A DNA stretch of 64,000 bases from positions 1-64,000 of the forward strand of contig JBNLBF010000008.1 in NCBI GenBank assembly GCA_050302475.1, written 5' to 3'. A model generated the notes under the pieces. The model was not told the origin of the DNA and did not search any database. It saw nothing but the letters and a program-made list of their open reading frames with translations. A program made the translations under genes and the position numbers. Positions 26,501 through 34,493 of this stretch are shown here, piece after piece; position 1 is the first letter of the stretch, and each line of letters begins with the position of its first letter. This DNA comes from NORP23 sp050302475. Its GTDB lineage: Bacteria; Pseudomonadota; Alphaproteobacteria; Rhodobacterales; Rhodobacteraceae.

Positions 26501-26781
26501 GTCTGCCCGCCCATGGTTGGCAACAATGCGTCTGGGCGTTCCTTGGCGATGATCTTGGCGACAACTTCGGGTGTGATCGGTTCGATATAGGTGGCATCGG
26601 CCATTTCCGGATCGGTCATGATCGTCGCGGGGTTGGAGTTCACGAGGATCACGCGATACCCTTCCTCCTTCAGCGCCTTACAGGCCTGTGCGCCGGAGTA
26701 ATCAAACTCGCACGCCTGGCCGATAATAATAGGCCCCGCCCCGATAATCATGATGGAGGAGATGTCAGTTCTTTTCGGCAT
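23545..26781 (-). CDS. carB: Carbamoyl-phosphate synthase large subunit
   Basis: The large subunit (1078 aa) makes carbamoyl phosphate from bicarbonate, ammonia and two ATP for arginine and pyrimidine synthesis. Two homologous ATP-grasp halves are visible. The first begins with [21 protein letters not shown]; the second with [20 protein letters not shown]. Metal/ATP sites include [20 protein letters not shown] and [20 protein letters not shown], and the C-terminal part is the MGS-like allosteric domain. ATG 26781 starts [10 protein letters not shown]; the longer frame adds 18 unlikely residues. The small subunit gene carA is not in the window, so the two are unlinked here. Confidence 0.97.
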   Translation of the reverse strand: [1078 protein letters not shown]

Positions 26782-26865
26782 GTCGGTCCCGCAAGCTGGA
26801 GGAATGCAAATTGTGGCGGTTATAGTCAGCCGCACGGTTCGCGCAACCCCCGAAGGTGGGGATTC

Positions 26866-27792
26866 TCAGCTTTTCCGCGCTGCTTTGGTCAGGGTTTCAC
26901 CAACCTCGCGAAAAATGCCTGTTAAGGCGTCAATGTTGGGCATTCGGGCCGCGTTGGATTTGGTAACGAAACGCAACGTCCGGGCGGGTTCCGGGGCGGA
27001 GAGGTGGAGGAGGGTCAGGTTTTGGGTCGCGGCGGCCTCGGGCGCGGCGATTTCGGGGACCAGGGTGACACCATAACCCCCCGCGGACAGGCCGATCAGG
27101 GTTTGTAGGGACGAGGCCCCGATCTGGTTCAGGGTTTCGCGGCTGGTGAAGCGGCAGATCGACTGGACCTGATCACGCAAACAGTGGCCTTCGGACAGCA
27201 GCAACAGGCGAAAGCGGGTCATGTCGGTCAGTTCGAACTGACCGTCCCGCAGGGACAGGCGGTCGGCCTCGGCACTGCTGATGGCCAGCAGGAAGCGGTC
27301 GTCGAACAAGGGGGTTTCGGACAGGTCGTCCTCCACATCCGTGGCGATGATGATGGCGTCCAGCTGTCCGTCGCGCAGCTCACCCAGCAACACCTCCGTC
27401 GTTGCCTCTCGCACTTGCAAATCCAGCTTTGGCAGGTCCGCCTGCAACCGTCCCAGCACCGGCGGCAGGATATAAGGGGCGACCGTGGGGATGACGCCAA
27501 GGGTAAATGGCCCCTCCAGCCCGCGTTCCATCCGGGCCAGATCGTGCAGCGCATCGACCCCGTCCAACACCTGCTGCGCCTGCCGCAACACATCGCGACC
27601 CAGCGGCGTCGGGCGATAGGGGCGGGTGTTGCGGTCTATCAGGGGGGCAGACAGAATTTCCTCCAACTCCTGAATTTTCACTGACAGCGCGGGTTGGCTG
27701 ACGGCGCAGACCTCGGCCGCATGGGCGAAATGCCCGCATTCACAAAGCGCACGAAAATAGGTAAGATGGCGGAGGGATATATCCATAAGCAT
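26866..27792 (-). CDS. oxyR: LysR-family peroxide regulator OxyR
   Basis: A 308-aa LysR regulator with helix-turn-helix at residues 5-65 (HAAEVCAVSQPALSVKIQELE). The peroxide switch is recognisable: LSEGHCLRDQVQSIC contains Cys204 and Cys213, with the same eight-residue spacing as the disulfide pair of E. coli OxyR. It is divergent from the catalase gene 87 bp away, the classical target. A palindrome over its own start suggests autorepression. ATG 27792 or 27786 are both possible. Confidence 0.93.
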   Translation of the reverse strand: MLMDISLRHLTYFRALCECGHFAHAAEVCAVSQPALSVKIQELEEILSAPLIDRNTRPYRPTPLGRDVLRQAQQVLDGVDALHDLARMERGLEGPFTLGVIPTVAPYILPPVLGRLQADLPKLDLQVREATTEVLLGELRDGQLDAIIIATDVEDDLSETPLFDDRFLLAISSAEADRLSLRDGQFELTDMTRFRLLLLSEGHCLRDQVQSICRFTSRETLNQIGASSLQTLIGLSAGGYGVTLVPEIAAPEAAATQNLTLLHLSAPEPARTLRFVTKSNAARMPNIDALTGIFREVGETLTKAARKS

Positions 27793-27799
27793 TGCTTAT
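27785..27799. promoter_or_regulatory. OxyR/LysR-type operator candidate
   Basis: A perfect inverted repeat, ATAAGC-ATT-GCTTAT, with the T-N11-A core typical of LysR sites. It covers the oxyR start and lies 80 bp ahead of katA. Confidence 0.55.
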
Positions 27800-27879
27800 C
27801 AAAATCCAAGAAAAACACAATTTCTAATTATCTCGTTGCCTCTGTATCCTCGCCACATCTGATTCCAACGGAGGACCCA

Positions 27880-29328
27880 ATGACTAAGCCAAAGACCATG
27901 ACGACCACGGGTGGCGCACCCATCGCCGACAACCAGAACTCGCTGACCGCCGGCGCGCGCGGGCCCGTCCTGATGCAGGATTACCAGCTGATCGAAAAGC
28001 TGGCGCACCAGAACCGCGAGCGTATCGCCGAGCGTGTGGTTCATGCCAAAGGGTGGGGCGCATTCGGTACGCTGACCATTACCAATGATCTGTCGAAATA
28101 TTCCAGCGCTGACATTTTCGCGCAGGTCGGCAAGAAAATTGACATGCTGGCGCGGTTCTCGACTGTTGCAGGTGAGGCCGGTGCCGCCGACAATGAACGC
28201 GATGTGCGCGGCTTTGCGCTAAAATTCTATACGGATCAGGGCAACTGGGATCTGGTTGGGAACAACACGCCGGTCTTCTTTGTGCGCGACCCGTACAAAT
28301 TCCCGGATTTCATCCACACGCAGAAACGCCATCCGAAAACCAACCTGCGGTCCAACACCGCGATGTGGGATTTCTGGTCGCTCAGCCCCGAAAGCCTACA
28401 TCAGGTCACGATCCTGATGTCAGATCGCGGCTGCCCGACCACGCCGATGCAGATGAACGGCTACGGCTCGCATACCTACAGTTTCTATAATAAGGCGGGC
28501 GAGCGATACTGGGTCAAATTCCATTTCAAAACCCAGCAGGGCCATGCGCACCTGACCAACGCTGAAGCGGCCGAGAAAATCGGTCAGACGCGCGAGGGTT
28601 ATCAGGAGGCGCTGTTCTACGCGATCGAAAATGGCGAGTTCCCGAAATGGAACGTTAAAGTCCAGATCATGCCCGAGGCTGACGCCGACAAGCATTGGTA
28701 TAACCCGTTTGACCTGACCAAGGTTTGGCCACACGGGGACTATCCGTTGATCGACCTTGGCGTGATGGAGCTGAACCGCAATCCGGACAATTATTTCGCC
28801 GAGATTGAACAGGCCGCCTTTAGTCCGTCAAACGTTGTTCCCGGGATCGGGTTCAGCCCGGACAAGATGCTGCAGGCGCGTATCTTCAGCTACGCCGATG
28901 CGCACCGTCACCGTCTGGGGACCCATTACGAGGCGCTTCCGGTCAACGCCCCGAAATGCCCCGTGCATCATTACCATAAGGACGGGTCGATGCGGTTCTT
29001 CCAGAATGATACCGGCAATCCGGATGCCTATTACGAGCCGAACTCGGTCAACGGCCCGGCCGAAGCCCCTGAATTCCGCGAGCCTCCATTGCGGATCGAC
29101 GGTGATGCGGACCGGTATAACCACCGCGACGGCAATGATGATTACAAACAGCCCGGCGACCTGTTCCGCCTGATGAATGCGGAACAGCAGGGGCGGTTGT
29201 TCGAAAATCTCGCCGACGCGATGGAGGGCGTCCCGCAAGAGATCATCGACCGTCAGCTGGTCCATTTCGATGCGGCGGACCCGGCCTATGGCGAAGGTGT
29301 TCGTGCGGCGTTGGCAGCGCGGAAATAA
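27880..29328 (+). CDS. katA: Monofunctional haem catalase
   Basis: A small-subunit clade-3 catalase (482 aa) that dismutates hydrogen peroxide. The distal histidine is His55 in RVVHAKGWGAFG, the distal Asn lies in VGNNTPVFFVRD, and the haem-proximal Tyr338 in RIFSYADAHRHRLG. The start ATG 27880 follows a GGAGGACCCA ribosome site; upstream in-frame sequence is spacer. No signal peptide, so cytoplasmic. It is regulated by the divergent OxyR and followed by a strong terminator. Confidence 0.97.
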   Translation: MTKPKTMTTTGGAPIADNQNSLTAGARGPVLMQDYQLIEKLAHQNRERIAERVVHAKGWGAFGTLTITNDLSKYSSADIFAQVGKKIDMLARFSTVAGEAGAADNERDVRGFALKFYTDQGNWDLVGNNTPVFFVRDPYKFPDFIHTQKRHPKTNLRSNTAMWDFWSLSPESLHQVTILMSDRGCPTTPMQMNGYGSHTYSFYNKAGERYWVKFHFKTQQGHAHLTNAEAAEKIGQTREGYQEALFYAIENGEFPKWNVKVQIMPEADADKHWYNPFDLTKVWPHGDYPLIDLGVMELNRNPDNYFAEIEQAAFSPSNVVPGIGFSPDKMLQARIFSYADAHRHRLGTHYEALPVNAPKCPVHHYHKDGSMRFFQNDTGNPDAYYEPNSVNGPAEAPEFREPPLRIDGDADRYNHRDGNDDYKQPGDLFRLMNAEQQGRLFENLADAMEGVPQEIIDRQLVHFDAADPAYGEGVRAALAARK

Positions 29329-29334
29329 TCAAAG

Positions 29335-29362
29335 ATGGCGGCCTCTCGGGGCCGCCATTTTC
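29335..29362 (+). terminator. Rho-independent terminator of katA
   Basis: A 9-bp GC-rich stem ATGGCGGCC/GGCCGCCAT (29335-29343 with 29350-29358) is followed by TTTCTT. It lies just after the katA stop and abuts the convergent SDR stop. Confidence 0.85.
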
Positions 29363-30334
29363 TTATCCGGCGGTTTCTGTCCAGGCGACGATACGGTCGA
29401 ACAATGCGTCTTCTTCCGCATTCGGCGCAGCGTCACGCGCGAGCGCCCCGGCCACCGGTCCGGCAAGGATTTTGTGAATATCCGTTTCGGCCTGAAAATC
29501 TCCGCCAACGCGCTTGACCTTGGAATTGTCAAACATCGCGACATGGGATTTGTCGCCGAGCAGCGGGCCTTCCCAGTTTGGTTCGAATCTCATCAGAGTT
29601 TCGGTCGCCACATGGCACAGCTTCGCCTCCACCCCCATATTCGCGGCAATCGCATGGGTGATGGCGTTCCAGGTGAAGCCAACATCGCCAGTGATGTGGA
29701 AAATGTCATTCACCGCCGCCGGATTGCCGGTGAGGTTGACGAACGGTTTGGCATAATCCTCCGCCCGTGTGATCGTCCACAGGCTGGTGCCGTCGCCCTG
29801 CACAACAATCGGCTTGCCCGCTTTCAGGCGATGCACAAACGTGCCTTCTTCCCCAAACGGGTTGGGTAGTTTGTGGCGCAACGTGTGGGAAGGGCGAACA
29901 ATGGTGTACGGAATGCCCGAGGATTTCAGATAGTCCTCACACTCCGCCTTCGCGCGGCTATAGGCCCAGTGCGGATTGATTAGCGGCGTTTCTTCGGTCA
30001 CGCGGGTGCTGTCGACTGGTTTCGCATAGGCTGACGCGCTGGAGATGAAAACATACTGATCCGTCGCGCCTGTGAAGATTTCCACATCACGCTTCACCTG
30101 TTCCGGCGTGAAGGCGAGGAACTGGCACACGGCGTCCCATTTCTCGTCAGCGAGCACCTTATACGCCGCGTCATCTTTCATATCCCCCGTGATCAGACGC
30201 ACCCCGTCAGGGAGCTTTTCTCCCGACGTGCCACGGTTGAAAACGGCAACATTCTGCCCGGCTTTGACTGCCTCGTGAACGCAGGCGTAGGAGATGGTTC
30301 CCGTGCCGCCGATATATAGAATTTTCTTGGTCAT
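29363..30334 (-). CDS. NAD-dependent epimerase/dehydratase-family protein
   Basis: An extended SDR-fold protein (323 aa). The nucleotide loop is ILYIGGTGTISYACV and the catalytic Tyr-Lys is in HWAYSRAKAECED, preceded by VFISSASAY with the active-site Ser. The substrate may be a nucleotide sugar or another hydroxy compound; it is not resolved. It is convergent to katA and has a 12-bp palindrome 24 bp upstream of its ATG. Confidence 0.85.
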   Translation of the reverse strand: MTKKILYIGGTGTISYACVHEAVKAGQNVAVFNRGTSGEKLPDGVRLITGDMKDDAAYKVLADEKWDAVCQFLAFTPEQVKRDVEIFTGATDQYVFISSASAYAKPVDSTRVTEETPLINPHWAYSRAKAECEDYLKSSGIPYTIVRPSHTLRHKLPNPFGEEGTFVHRLKAGKPIVVQGDGTSLWTITRAEDYAKPFVNLTGNPAAVNDIFHITGDVGFTWNAITHAIAANMGVEAKLCHVATETLMRFEPNWEGPLLGDKSHVAMFDNSKVKRVGGDFQAETDIHKILAGPVAGALARDAAPNAEEDALFDRIVAWTETAG

Positions 30335-30357
30335 TATCTGTTCCTCCCAGAATCTGC

Positions 30358-30369
30358 GTTAACGTTAAC
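30358..30369. promoter_or_regulatory. Palindromic operator candidate
   Basis: GTTAACGTTAAC is a perfect 12-bp palindrome in the spacer upstream of the SDR gene at 29363-30334. No local regulator gene is adjacent. The rest of the 230-bp spacer (30335-30564) shows nothing else. Confidence 0.35.
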
Positions 30370-30564
30370 ATTGTGTTCCCGGCATGCCAAGAGGAAACGG
30401 GGGTTCCACCCTTCGTCATGGCGCTTGAAATCGACCGCCTTCCGTTGAGTTTGGCCGGTTTGGATATTTGAACAAGTTGGAAAGTCAGAAGGAAATGCGG
30501 CGCAGATGTTGACGGGCCTGCAAGTCCGACGGTTAATACCGGGAATTAGAATAGCTGGGACAGT

Positions 30565-31350
30565 GTGTTGGGACTATTTTCAAAGCTTTTTTCGAAGAAA
30601 CGGATTACGGCACCAAAAGACGATTTGGTTGGCATCACGCAAGCGGAGTTTTTGCGTGGGTATCGGGTGGTCGAACGGGGCGGCTGGGTGAAGGCGACCC
30701 GGTGTAATTCGCGTGAAGAGTTGGAAGCGCGGCTACTCAAGCAATCCGCGAAGCTTGGCGGCAACGCGGTCATCAAATTTTACTGGACGCGCTATCCGAA
30801 AGGCAATGCCGACAGGTTTCGGGGCGAAGGTGAGGCGGTTCTGGTGGAACCGACCGGCAACTCTCTGCCGCCGGAAAAGAAACGTAAAACCACGATCCGC
30901 ACAGACCGCCTGGTGATCATCGATGGGTCGAACCTGATTTATTGGACGAAGGATTTTCATATCGACACCTCGCCACTGACGAAGCTGTGCGCACATTTGC
31001 GGGATCATCATGCGGACTTTCTGGTCTATTTCGATGCCAACATCCGTTACCTTTTGCGCGATGCGGGCGCGCGGATTGACGTGCGGGATCCGTCAAAGCG
31101 CGACCTGCAACGGATATTCGGGCTGTTTCCGGAGGAGATCGAGGTCGTACCTGCCGGAAGTCGGGCTGATGATTTCATTCTGCAACGGGCGCAGATTTCG
31201 CGTGGGATCGTCATATCCAATGACCGGTATGCCGATTACACGGACCAGCATCCGTGGCTGGGCAGCAAGAACCGTTTGCACCGTGGGCATGTCAGTCAGG
31301 GGCATGTCTATATTCCGACGCTGTCCCTGAAAATTTCAACAAGCGGTTAG
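30565..31350 (+). CDS. NYN/Zc3h12a-like ribonuclease domain protein with N-terminal extra domain
   Basis: A 261-aa protein with a PIN/NYN-type nuclease domain from about residue 113. The acidic set is complete in pattern: VIIDGSNLIYW (Asp120), YFDAN (Asp157), SRADDFIL (Asp202/203) and VISNDRYADY (Asp220, Asp224), as in Zc3h12a/Regnase relatives. The N-terminal 20-95 region (ARLLKQSAKLGGNAVIKFYW) resembles small YbjQ-like/metal-binding domains. The start is GTG 30565 or TTG 30568. Its stop overlaps the convergent SDR stop by 4 bp. RNA cleavage in the cytoplasm is likely, target unknown. Confidence 0.75.
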   Translation: MLGLFSKLFSKKRITAPKDDLVGITQAEFLRGYRVVERGGWVKATRCNSREELEARLLKQSAKLGGNAVIKFYWTRYPKGNADRFRGEGEAVLVEPTGNSLPPEKKRKTTIRTDRLVIIDGSNLIYWTKDFHIDTSPLTKLCAHLRDHHADFLVYFDANIRYLLRDAGARIDVRDPSKRDLQRIFGLFPEEIEVVPAGSRADDFILQRAQISRGIVISNDRYADYTDQHPWLGSKNRLHRGHVSQGHVYIPTLSLKISTSG

Positions 31351-32174
31351 CTTTCGTCTTCGAGGAATTTGGCGAATGCGTCGCCGAAATCCGGGTGCCA
31401 GCGCGACAGGGGTGGGCGGTTTTCGATGATGTCATGCGCGGCCCAGTGGATGCGTTTTTCGTCCAAGGCACGCGGCACGTCATTATCCGGACAAAGGATA
31501 TAGAAATCGCCCTTGTCGAGGCTTTCCATCATGAACGCGGCTGTCTGGTCCGGCGTCCAGGCGCCTGCGGGTTTTTCGGTCCGCTCGCCTTTGGTCAATT
31601 CGGTAAAGACAAACCCCGGGATCAGCAGATGGGCGGACAGATGCGGGGCCGTGTTGCGGAATTCGTGTTCCAGTGCCTCGGTAAAGGTTTTCACGCCGCT
31701 TTTCGCGACGTTATAGGCAGGGTCACCCGGCGGGGTCGTGATCCCCTGTTTGGATCCGGTGTTGATGATCATGCCATTCCGGCCACGTGCGATCATGCGG
31801 GGCGCAAAGACCTGCGAGCCATGGATGATCCCCCACAGATTCACATTCATGATCCGCTGCCAGTTGGTTGGGTCGAGTGTATCACTGCCGGGCTGAATGC
31901 CGGCATTGTTGATCACCACATCCGCCCCGCCGAACCGCTCCGCAACGGCGGCCTCCAAAGTTTCCAGCGCTGCGCGGTCGGACACGTCTGTTTCCGACAC
32001 CATCACATCGCCGCCTATGTCAGCCGCTGCGGCCGACAGACGATCCGCGCCGAGATCAACGATACAGATATTGGCCCCTCGCGCCGCAAATGCTTTGGCG
32101 GCGGCAAGGCCGATGCCAGCCGCCCCTCCGGTCACAACTGCGGTTGGGGTGTCGGGCAGGTCTGACAGACGCAT
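31347..32174 (-). CDS. Classical short-chain dehydrogenase/reductase
   Basis: A classical SDR (275 aa): TGGAAGIG cofactor loop, NNAG motif, INTGS active Ser strand, and YNVAK catalytic Tyr-Lys. An aspartate after the second strand (IVDLGADR) favours NAD over NADP. A GGAGGAAAT ribosome site precedes ATG. It lies just downstream of the CDF transporter gene with a 9-bp gap, so it may share that transcript, but the family says nothing about metal metabolism. Confidence 0.88.
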   Translation of the reverse strand: MRLSDLPDTPTAVVTGGAAGIGLAAAKAFAARGANICIVDLGADRLSAAAADIGGDVMVSETDVSDRAALETLEAAVAERFGGADVVINNAGIQPGSDTLDPTNWQRIMNVNLWGIIHGSQVFAPRMIARGRNGMIINTGSKQGITTPPGDPAYNVAKSGVKTFTEALEHEFRNTAPHLSAHLLIPGFVFTELTKGERTEKPAGAWTPDQTAAFMMESLDKGDFYILCPDNDVPRALDEKRIHWAAHDIIENRPPLSRWHPDFGDAFAKFLEDES

Positions 32175-32183
32175 GATTTCCTC

Positions 32184-33104
32184 CTAATGATTGGGCTCGA
32201 AGCCGAATTCGTGGGCATCGTGGCACACATGTTCGGCGCATTCCAGTTCCAAGGTGGAGCGTTCTATCCCGAACCTCTCGGCCAGCACGGCCTTGATCGC
32301 CGCCTTGATCCCATCCGCTTGGCTCCATGTCCCCGGGTCGAGCGCAATATGCGCATCAAACGCATTGGCATGTTCATCCAGCCGCCAGAACCGCGCGTTA
32401 TGCACGTTGGAGACACCGTCGACGGCCAGAACGGCATTCACCACTTCATCCGCCTCGACCCCATCAGGACTGGCGAGCATCAGGATACGAATAACCTCGC
32501 CAATTTCCTTGAAGGCCATCCACAGGATATAGGCAGCGATCATTAGCGTGACGATTGGGTCGATGATCCACCAGTTGAACAACAGGATCAGCGTTCCGGC
32601 CACGATCACGGCAACCGATCCCATCGCGTCCGCCAGATTATGCAGGAAAGCGGCGCGGATATTCACACTGTTCTTGGACAGGCTATAGGTGAGAAGGGCC
32701 GTCACCAGATCAATCACCAGCGCGATCCCTGCGATGATCACGATCAGCCAGCCATTGACCTGCGTGGGTTCAAAGAAGCGCATCACCGCCTCGAACGCAA
32801 GATAGAAGCCGACGACAATCAGCGTGGTATAGTTGATCAGCGCCGCCACGATCTCGACCCGCGCATAGCCAAAGGTCATGTCGGCATTTTCGGGTCGCCG
32901 CGCGATTTTACGGGCGAAGAACGCGATGATCAGCGAGACCGCGTCCGACAGGTTGTGCAGTGCATCAGCGATCAGCGCCAGCGAACCGGCAAAGATTCCA
33001 CCGATGATCTGCGCAACCGTCAGGGCAAGGTTAACGATAACCGCCAGCGCAACGCGGCGGTCGCCGGATTCGGGGTCAACATGGTGGTGGTGATGATGCG
33101 CCAT
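32184..33104 (-). CDS. Cation diffusion facilitator metal exporter
   Basis: An inner-membrane CDF antiporter (306 aa) exporting a divalent metal such as Zn, Co or Cd. The metal-site helices read SLALIADALHNLSDAVSL (HxxxD) and NLADAMGSV, and SIX transmembrane helices are followed by a cytoplasmic ferredoxin-like domain (VDGVSNVHNARFW, DAHIALDP). The N-terminus is a natural run of six histidines (residues 3-8), a metal-binding tail. It is divergent from a MerR regulator and has a MerR-type promoter with a 19-bp spacer, so it is metal induced. Confidence 0.93.
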   Translation of the reverse strand: MAHHHHHHVDPESGDRRVALAVIVNLALTVAQIIGGIFAGSLALIADALHNLSDAVSLIIAFFARKIARRPENADMTFGYARVEIVAALINYTTLIVVGFYLAFEAVMRFFEPTQVNGWLIVIIAGIALVIDLVTALLTYSLSKNSVNIRAAFLHNLADAMGSVAVIVAGTLILLFNWWIIDPIVTLMIAAYILWMAFKEIGEVIRILMLASPDGVEADEVVNAVLAVDGVSNVHNARFWRLDEHANAFDAHIALDPGTWSQADGIKAAIKAVLAERFGIERSTLELECAEHVCHDAHEFGFEPNH

Positions 33105-33132
33105 GGCTTGCCTTTCGTTAGGGTCAGGCTAT

Positions 33133-33163
33133 AGCCTAATTGCTCTAGTCACTAGAGGTTCAA
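33133..33163 (-). promoter_or_regulatory. MerR-type promoter of the CDF exporter
   Basis: On the reverse strand: -35 TTGAAC (33158-33163), a 19-bp spacer, -10 TAGGCT (33133-33138). The spacer contains the perfect dyad CTCTAG-TGA-CTAGAG next to the -35. The over-long spacer and dyad are the hallmark of MerR-activated metal promoters such as those of zntA, cadA and pbrA. Confidence 0.85.
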
Positions 33164-33171
33164 GGGCAAAA

Positions 33172-33582
33172 ATGTACTCCATCGGACAATTGTCGAAAAA
33201 GACTGGCGTGAAAGTCCCGACCATCCGCTATTATGAGGATATCGGTCTGCTGTCGTCCGACCGCAACACGGGAAACCAGCGGCGATATTCATCGAAAGGG
33301 TTGGAGCGCCTGTCTTTCATCCGCCACGCCCGCGATCTGGGGCTGTCTCTGGACGCCATCCGCGAATTGCTGGCGCTAGGCGCTGATCCGGGCGCGCCGC
33401 ATGCTGACATCCACGCGATCACCCGCGCGCATTTGTCGGATGTGCAGGCGCGGATTGCCAAGCTGAAGCGGCTGGAGAAGGAACTAAAGCGGATCGAGGC
33501 GAATTGCCATGCGGACGAGGTTGGCGATTGCTATGTGATCGAAGCACTGGCGGATCATGACTTGTGTGAGAGGGAGCATTAA
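33172..33582 (+). CDS. MerR-family metal-responsive regulator (ZntR/CadR/PbrR group)
   Basis: A 136-aa MerR activator: winged helix at 1-70 (YSIGQLSKKTGVKVPTIRYYE) and a long dimerisation helix. The metal loop is NCHADEVGDC, giving Cys112, His113 and Cys120, plus Cys132 near the end. In ZntR the first position of this loop is a CysCys pair and a Cys79 from the partner subunit also binds zinc; here the counterparts are Asn-Cys and a His at about 77. The sensor is therefore of the divalent class but with altered ligands. ATG 33172 is chosen from homology. It is divergent from the CDF gene, its probable target. Confidence 0.9.
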   Translation: MYSIGQLSKKTGVKVPTIRYYEDIGLLSSDRNTGNQRRYSSKGLERLSFIRHARDLGLSLDAIRELLALGADPGAPHADIHAITRAHLSDVQARIAKLKRLEKELKRIEANCHADEVGDCYVIEALADHDLCEREH

Positions 33583-34028
33583 ATCGTAAAACTCACCGCA
33601 TCCTCACCCGCGCGTTTCACGCCTTTTGTCTCGGCCTCCCGGCACAGATCTTCCATCGTCATCTCGTCGAATTTGGCGAGAATATCTTCCTGCACCTGTA
33701 CCCAGATCGGGTTGACGACTTTTTGCGCCAGCTCGGCTTTGGATGCGCTGTCGTCCTCGTCCGAGTCCATATCATTTACCACCCGCAGCACGTCGCCCAG
33801 TGAGATTTTGCGGCGTTCGCGGGCCAGCACATAGCCGCCTTTTGGACCCCGCACGCCTTTCAGAATCCCGTTGCGCACCAGATGTTGCAGCACCTGTTCC
33901 AGATAGCGCTGAGGTATTCCCTGGCGTTCGGTGATGTCCTTGGATTGCACCGGATCGGGGCGGCCGTTATAGGCGATGTCCAGAACGGCCTCCAAAGCCA
34001 GGGCGATTTTGCGTGACATTCGGATCAT
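33579..34028 (-). CDS. Rrf2-family transcriptional regulator
   Basis: A 149-aa Rrf2/IscR-family regulator: RYLEQVLQHLVRNGILKGVRGPKGGYVLAR is the winged helix with the diagnostic GxxGGY wing (split over about residues 41-70). The three closely spaced cysteines that hold the cluster in IscR are absent; only one Cys is present near residue 130. It is thus more like cluster-free Rrf2 members such as CymR. It lies immediately upstream of the dut stop (reverse-strand start at 34028, dut end at 34029) in the coaBC-dut transcript, an unusual but possible fourth gene. Confidence 0.88.
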   Translation of the reverse strand: MIRMSRKIALALEAVLDIAYNGRPDPVQSKDITERQGIPQRYLEQVLQHLVRNGILKGVRGPKGGYVLARERRKISLGDVLRVVNDMDSDEDDSASKAELAQKVVNPIWVQVQEDILAKFDEMTMEDLCREAETKGVKRAGEDAVSFTI

Positions 34029-34493
34029 TTACGCGACTCCTGTGGACCCGAAACCTCCAGAGCCGCGGTTGGACTCGGCGAGGGTTTCGGTTTCTTGAAT
34101 TTTGCATTGGATGACGGGGGCAAAGACCATTTGCGCGATGCGCATCCCGTGGCCGATATGGAAAGGCTCGTTGCCATGGTTGATCAGGATGATGCCAATC
34201 TCGCCCCGATAATCTGAATCGATCGTGCCCGGGCTGTTCACCAATGCGATCCCCTGTTTCAGCGCGAGGCCGGAGCGGGGGCGGATTTGCACCTCGAACC
34301 CCGTTGGAATTTCGAACCTCATGCCGGTGGGGATCAGGGCGCGGGCGGTGGCGGGCAGCACCATGCCGTCGCGCATTTCCGGTGGAAAGTTCACGCGGAT
34401 ATCCATGCCCGCCGCGCCATCGCTTTCATAAGACGGCAGCGGGACGGTGGGGTCCGCCCCGTGGGTGCGGGTGATTTTCAGGGTCGGGGTCAT
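34029..34493 (-). CDS. dut: dUTP diphosphatase
   Basis: Trimeric dUTPase (154 aa), hydrolysing dUTP to dUMP to protect DNA and feed dTMP synthesis. The five family motifs are recognisable, including AAGMDIRVN (1), RPRSGLALK (2), GTIDSDYRGEI (3, catalytic Asp) and the C-terminal lid GSGGFGSTG (5). ATG 34493 overlaps the coaBC stop by 4 bp, the conserved coaBC-dut arrangement of proteobacteria. The longer frame upstream is within coaBC and is rejected. Confidence 0.97.
   Translation of the reverse strand: MTPTLKITRTHGADPTVPLPSYESDGAAGMDIRVNFPPEMRDGMVLPATARALIPTGMRFEIPTGFEVQIRPRSGLALKQGIALVNSPGTIDSDYRGEIGIILINHGNEPFHIGHGMRIAQMVFAPVIQCKIQETETLAESNRGSGGFGSTGVA

Noticed and set aside
25027..26925. 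Long open frame (632 codons) on the plus strand opposite carB
   Set aside because: It is the complement of a certain carB gene; the composition (His/Asp/Gly/Phe-rich, no family pattern) is typical of an antisense shadow in GC-rich DNA.
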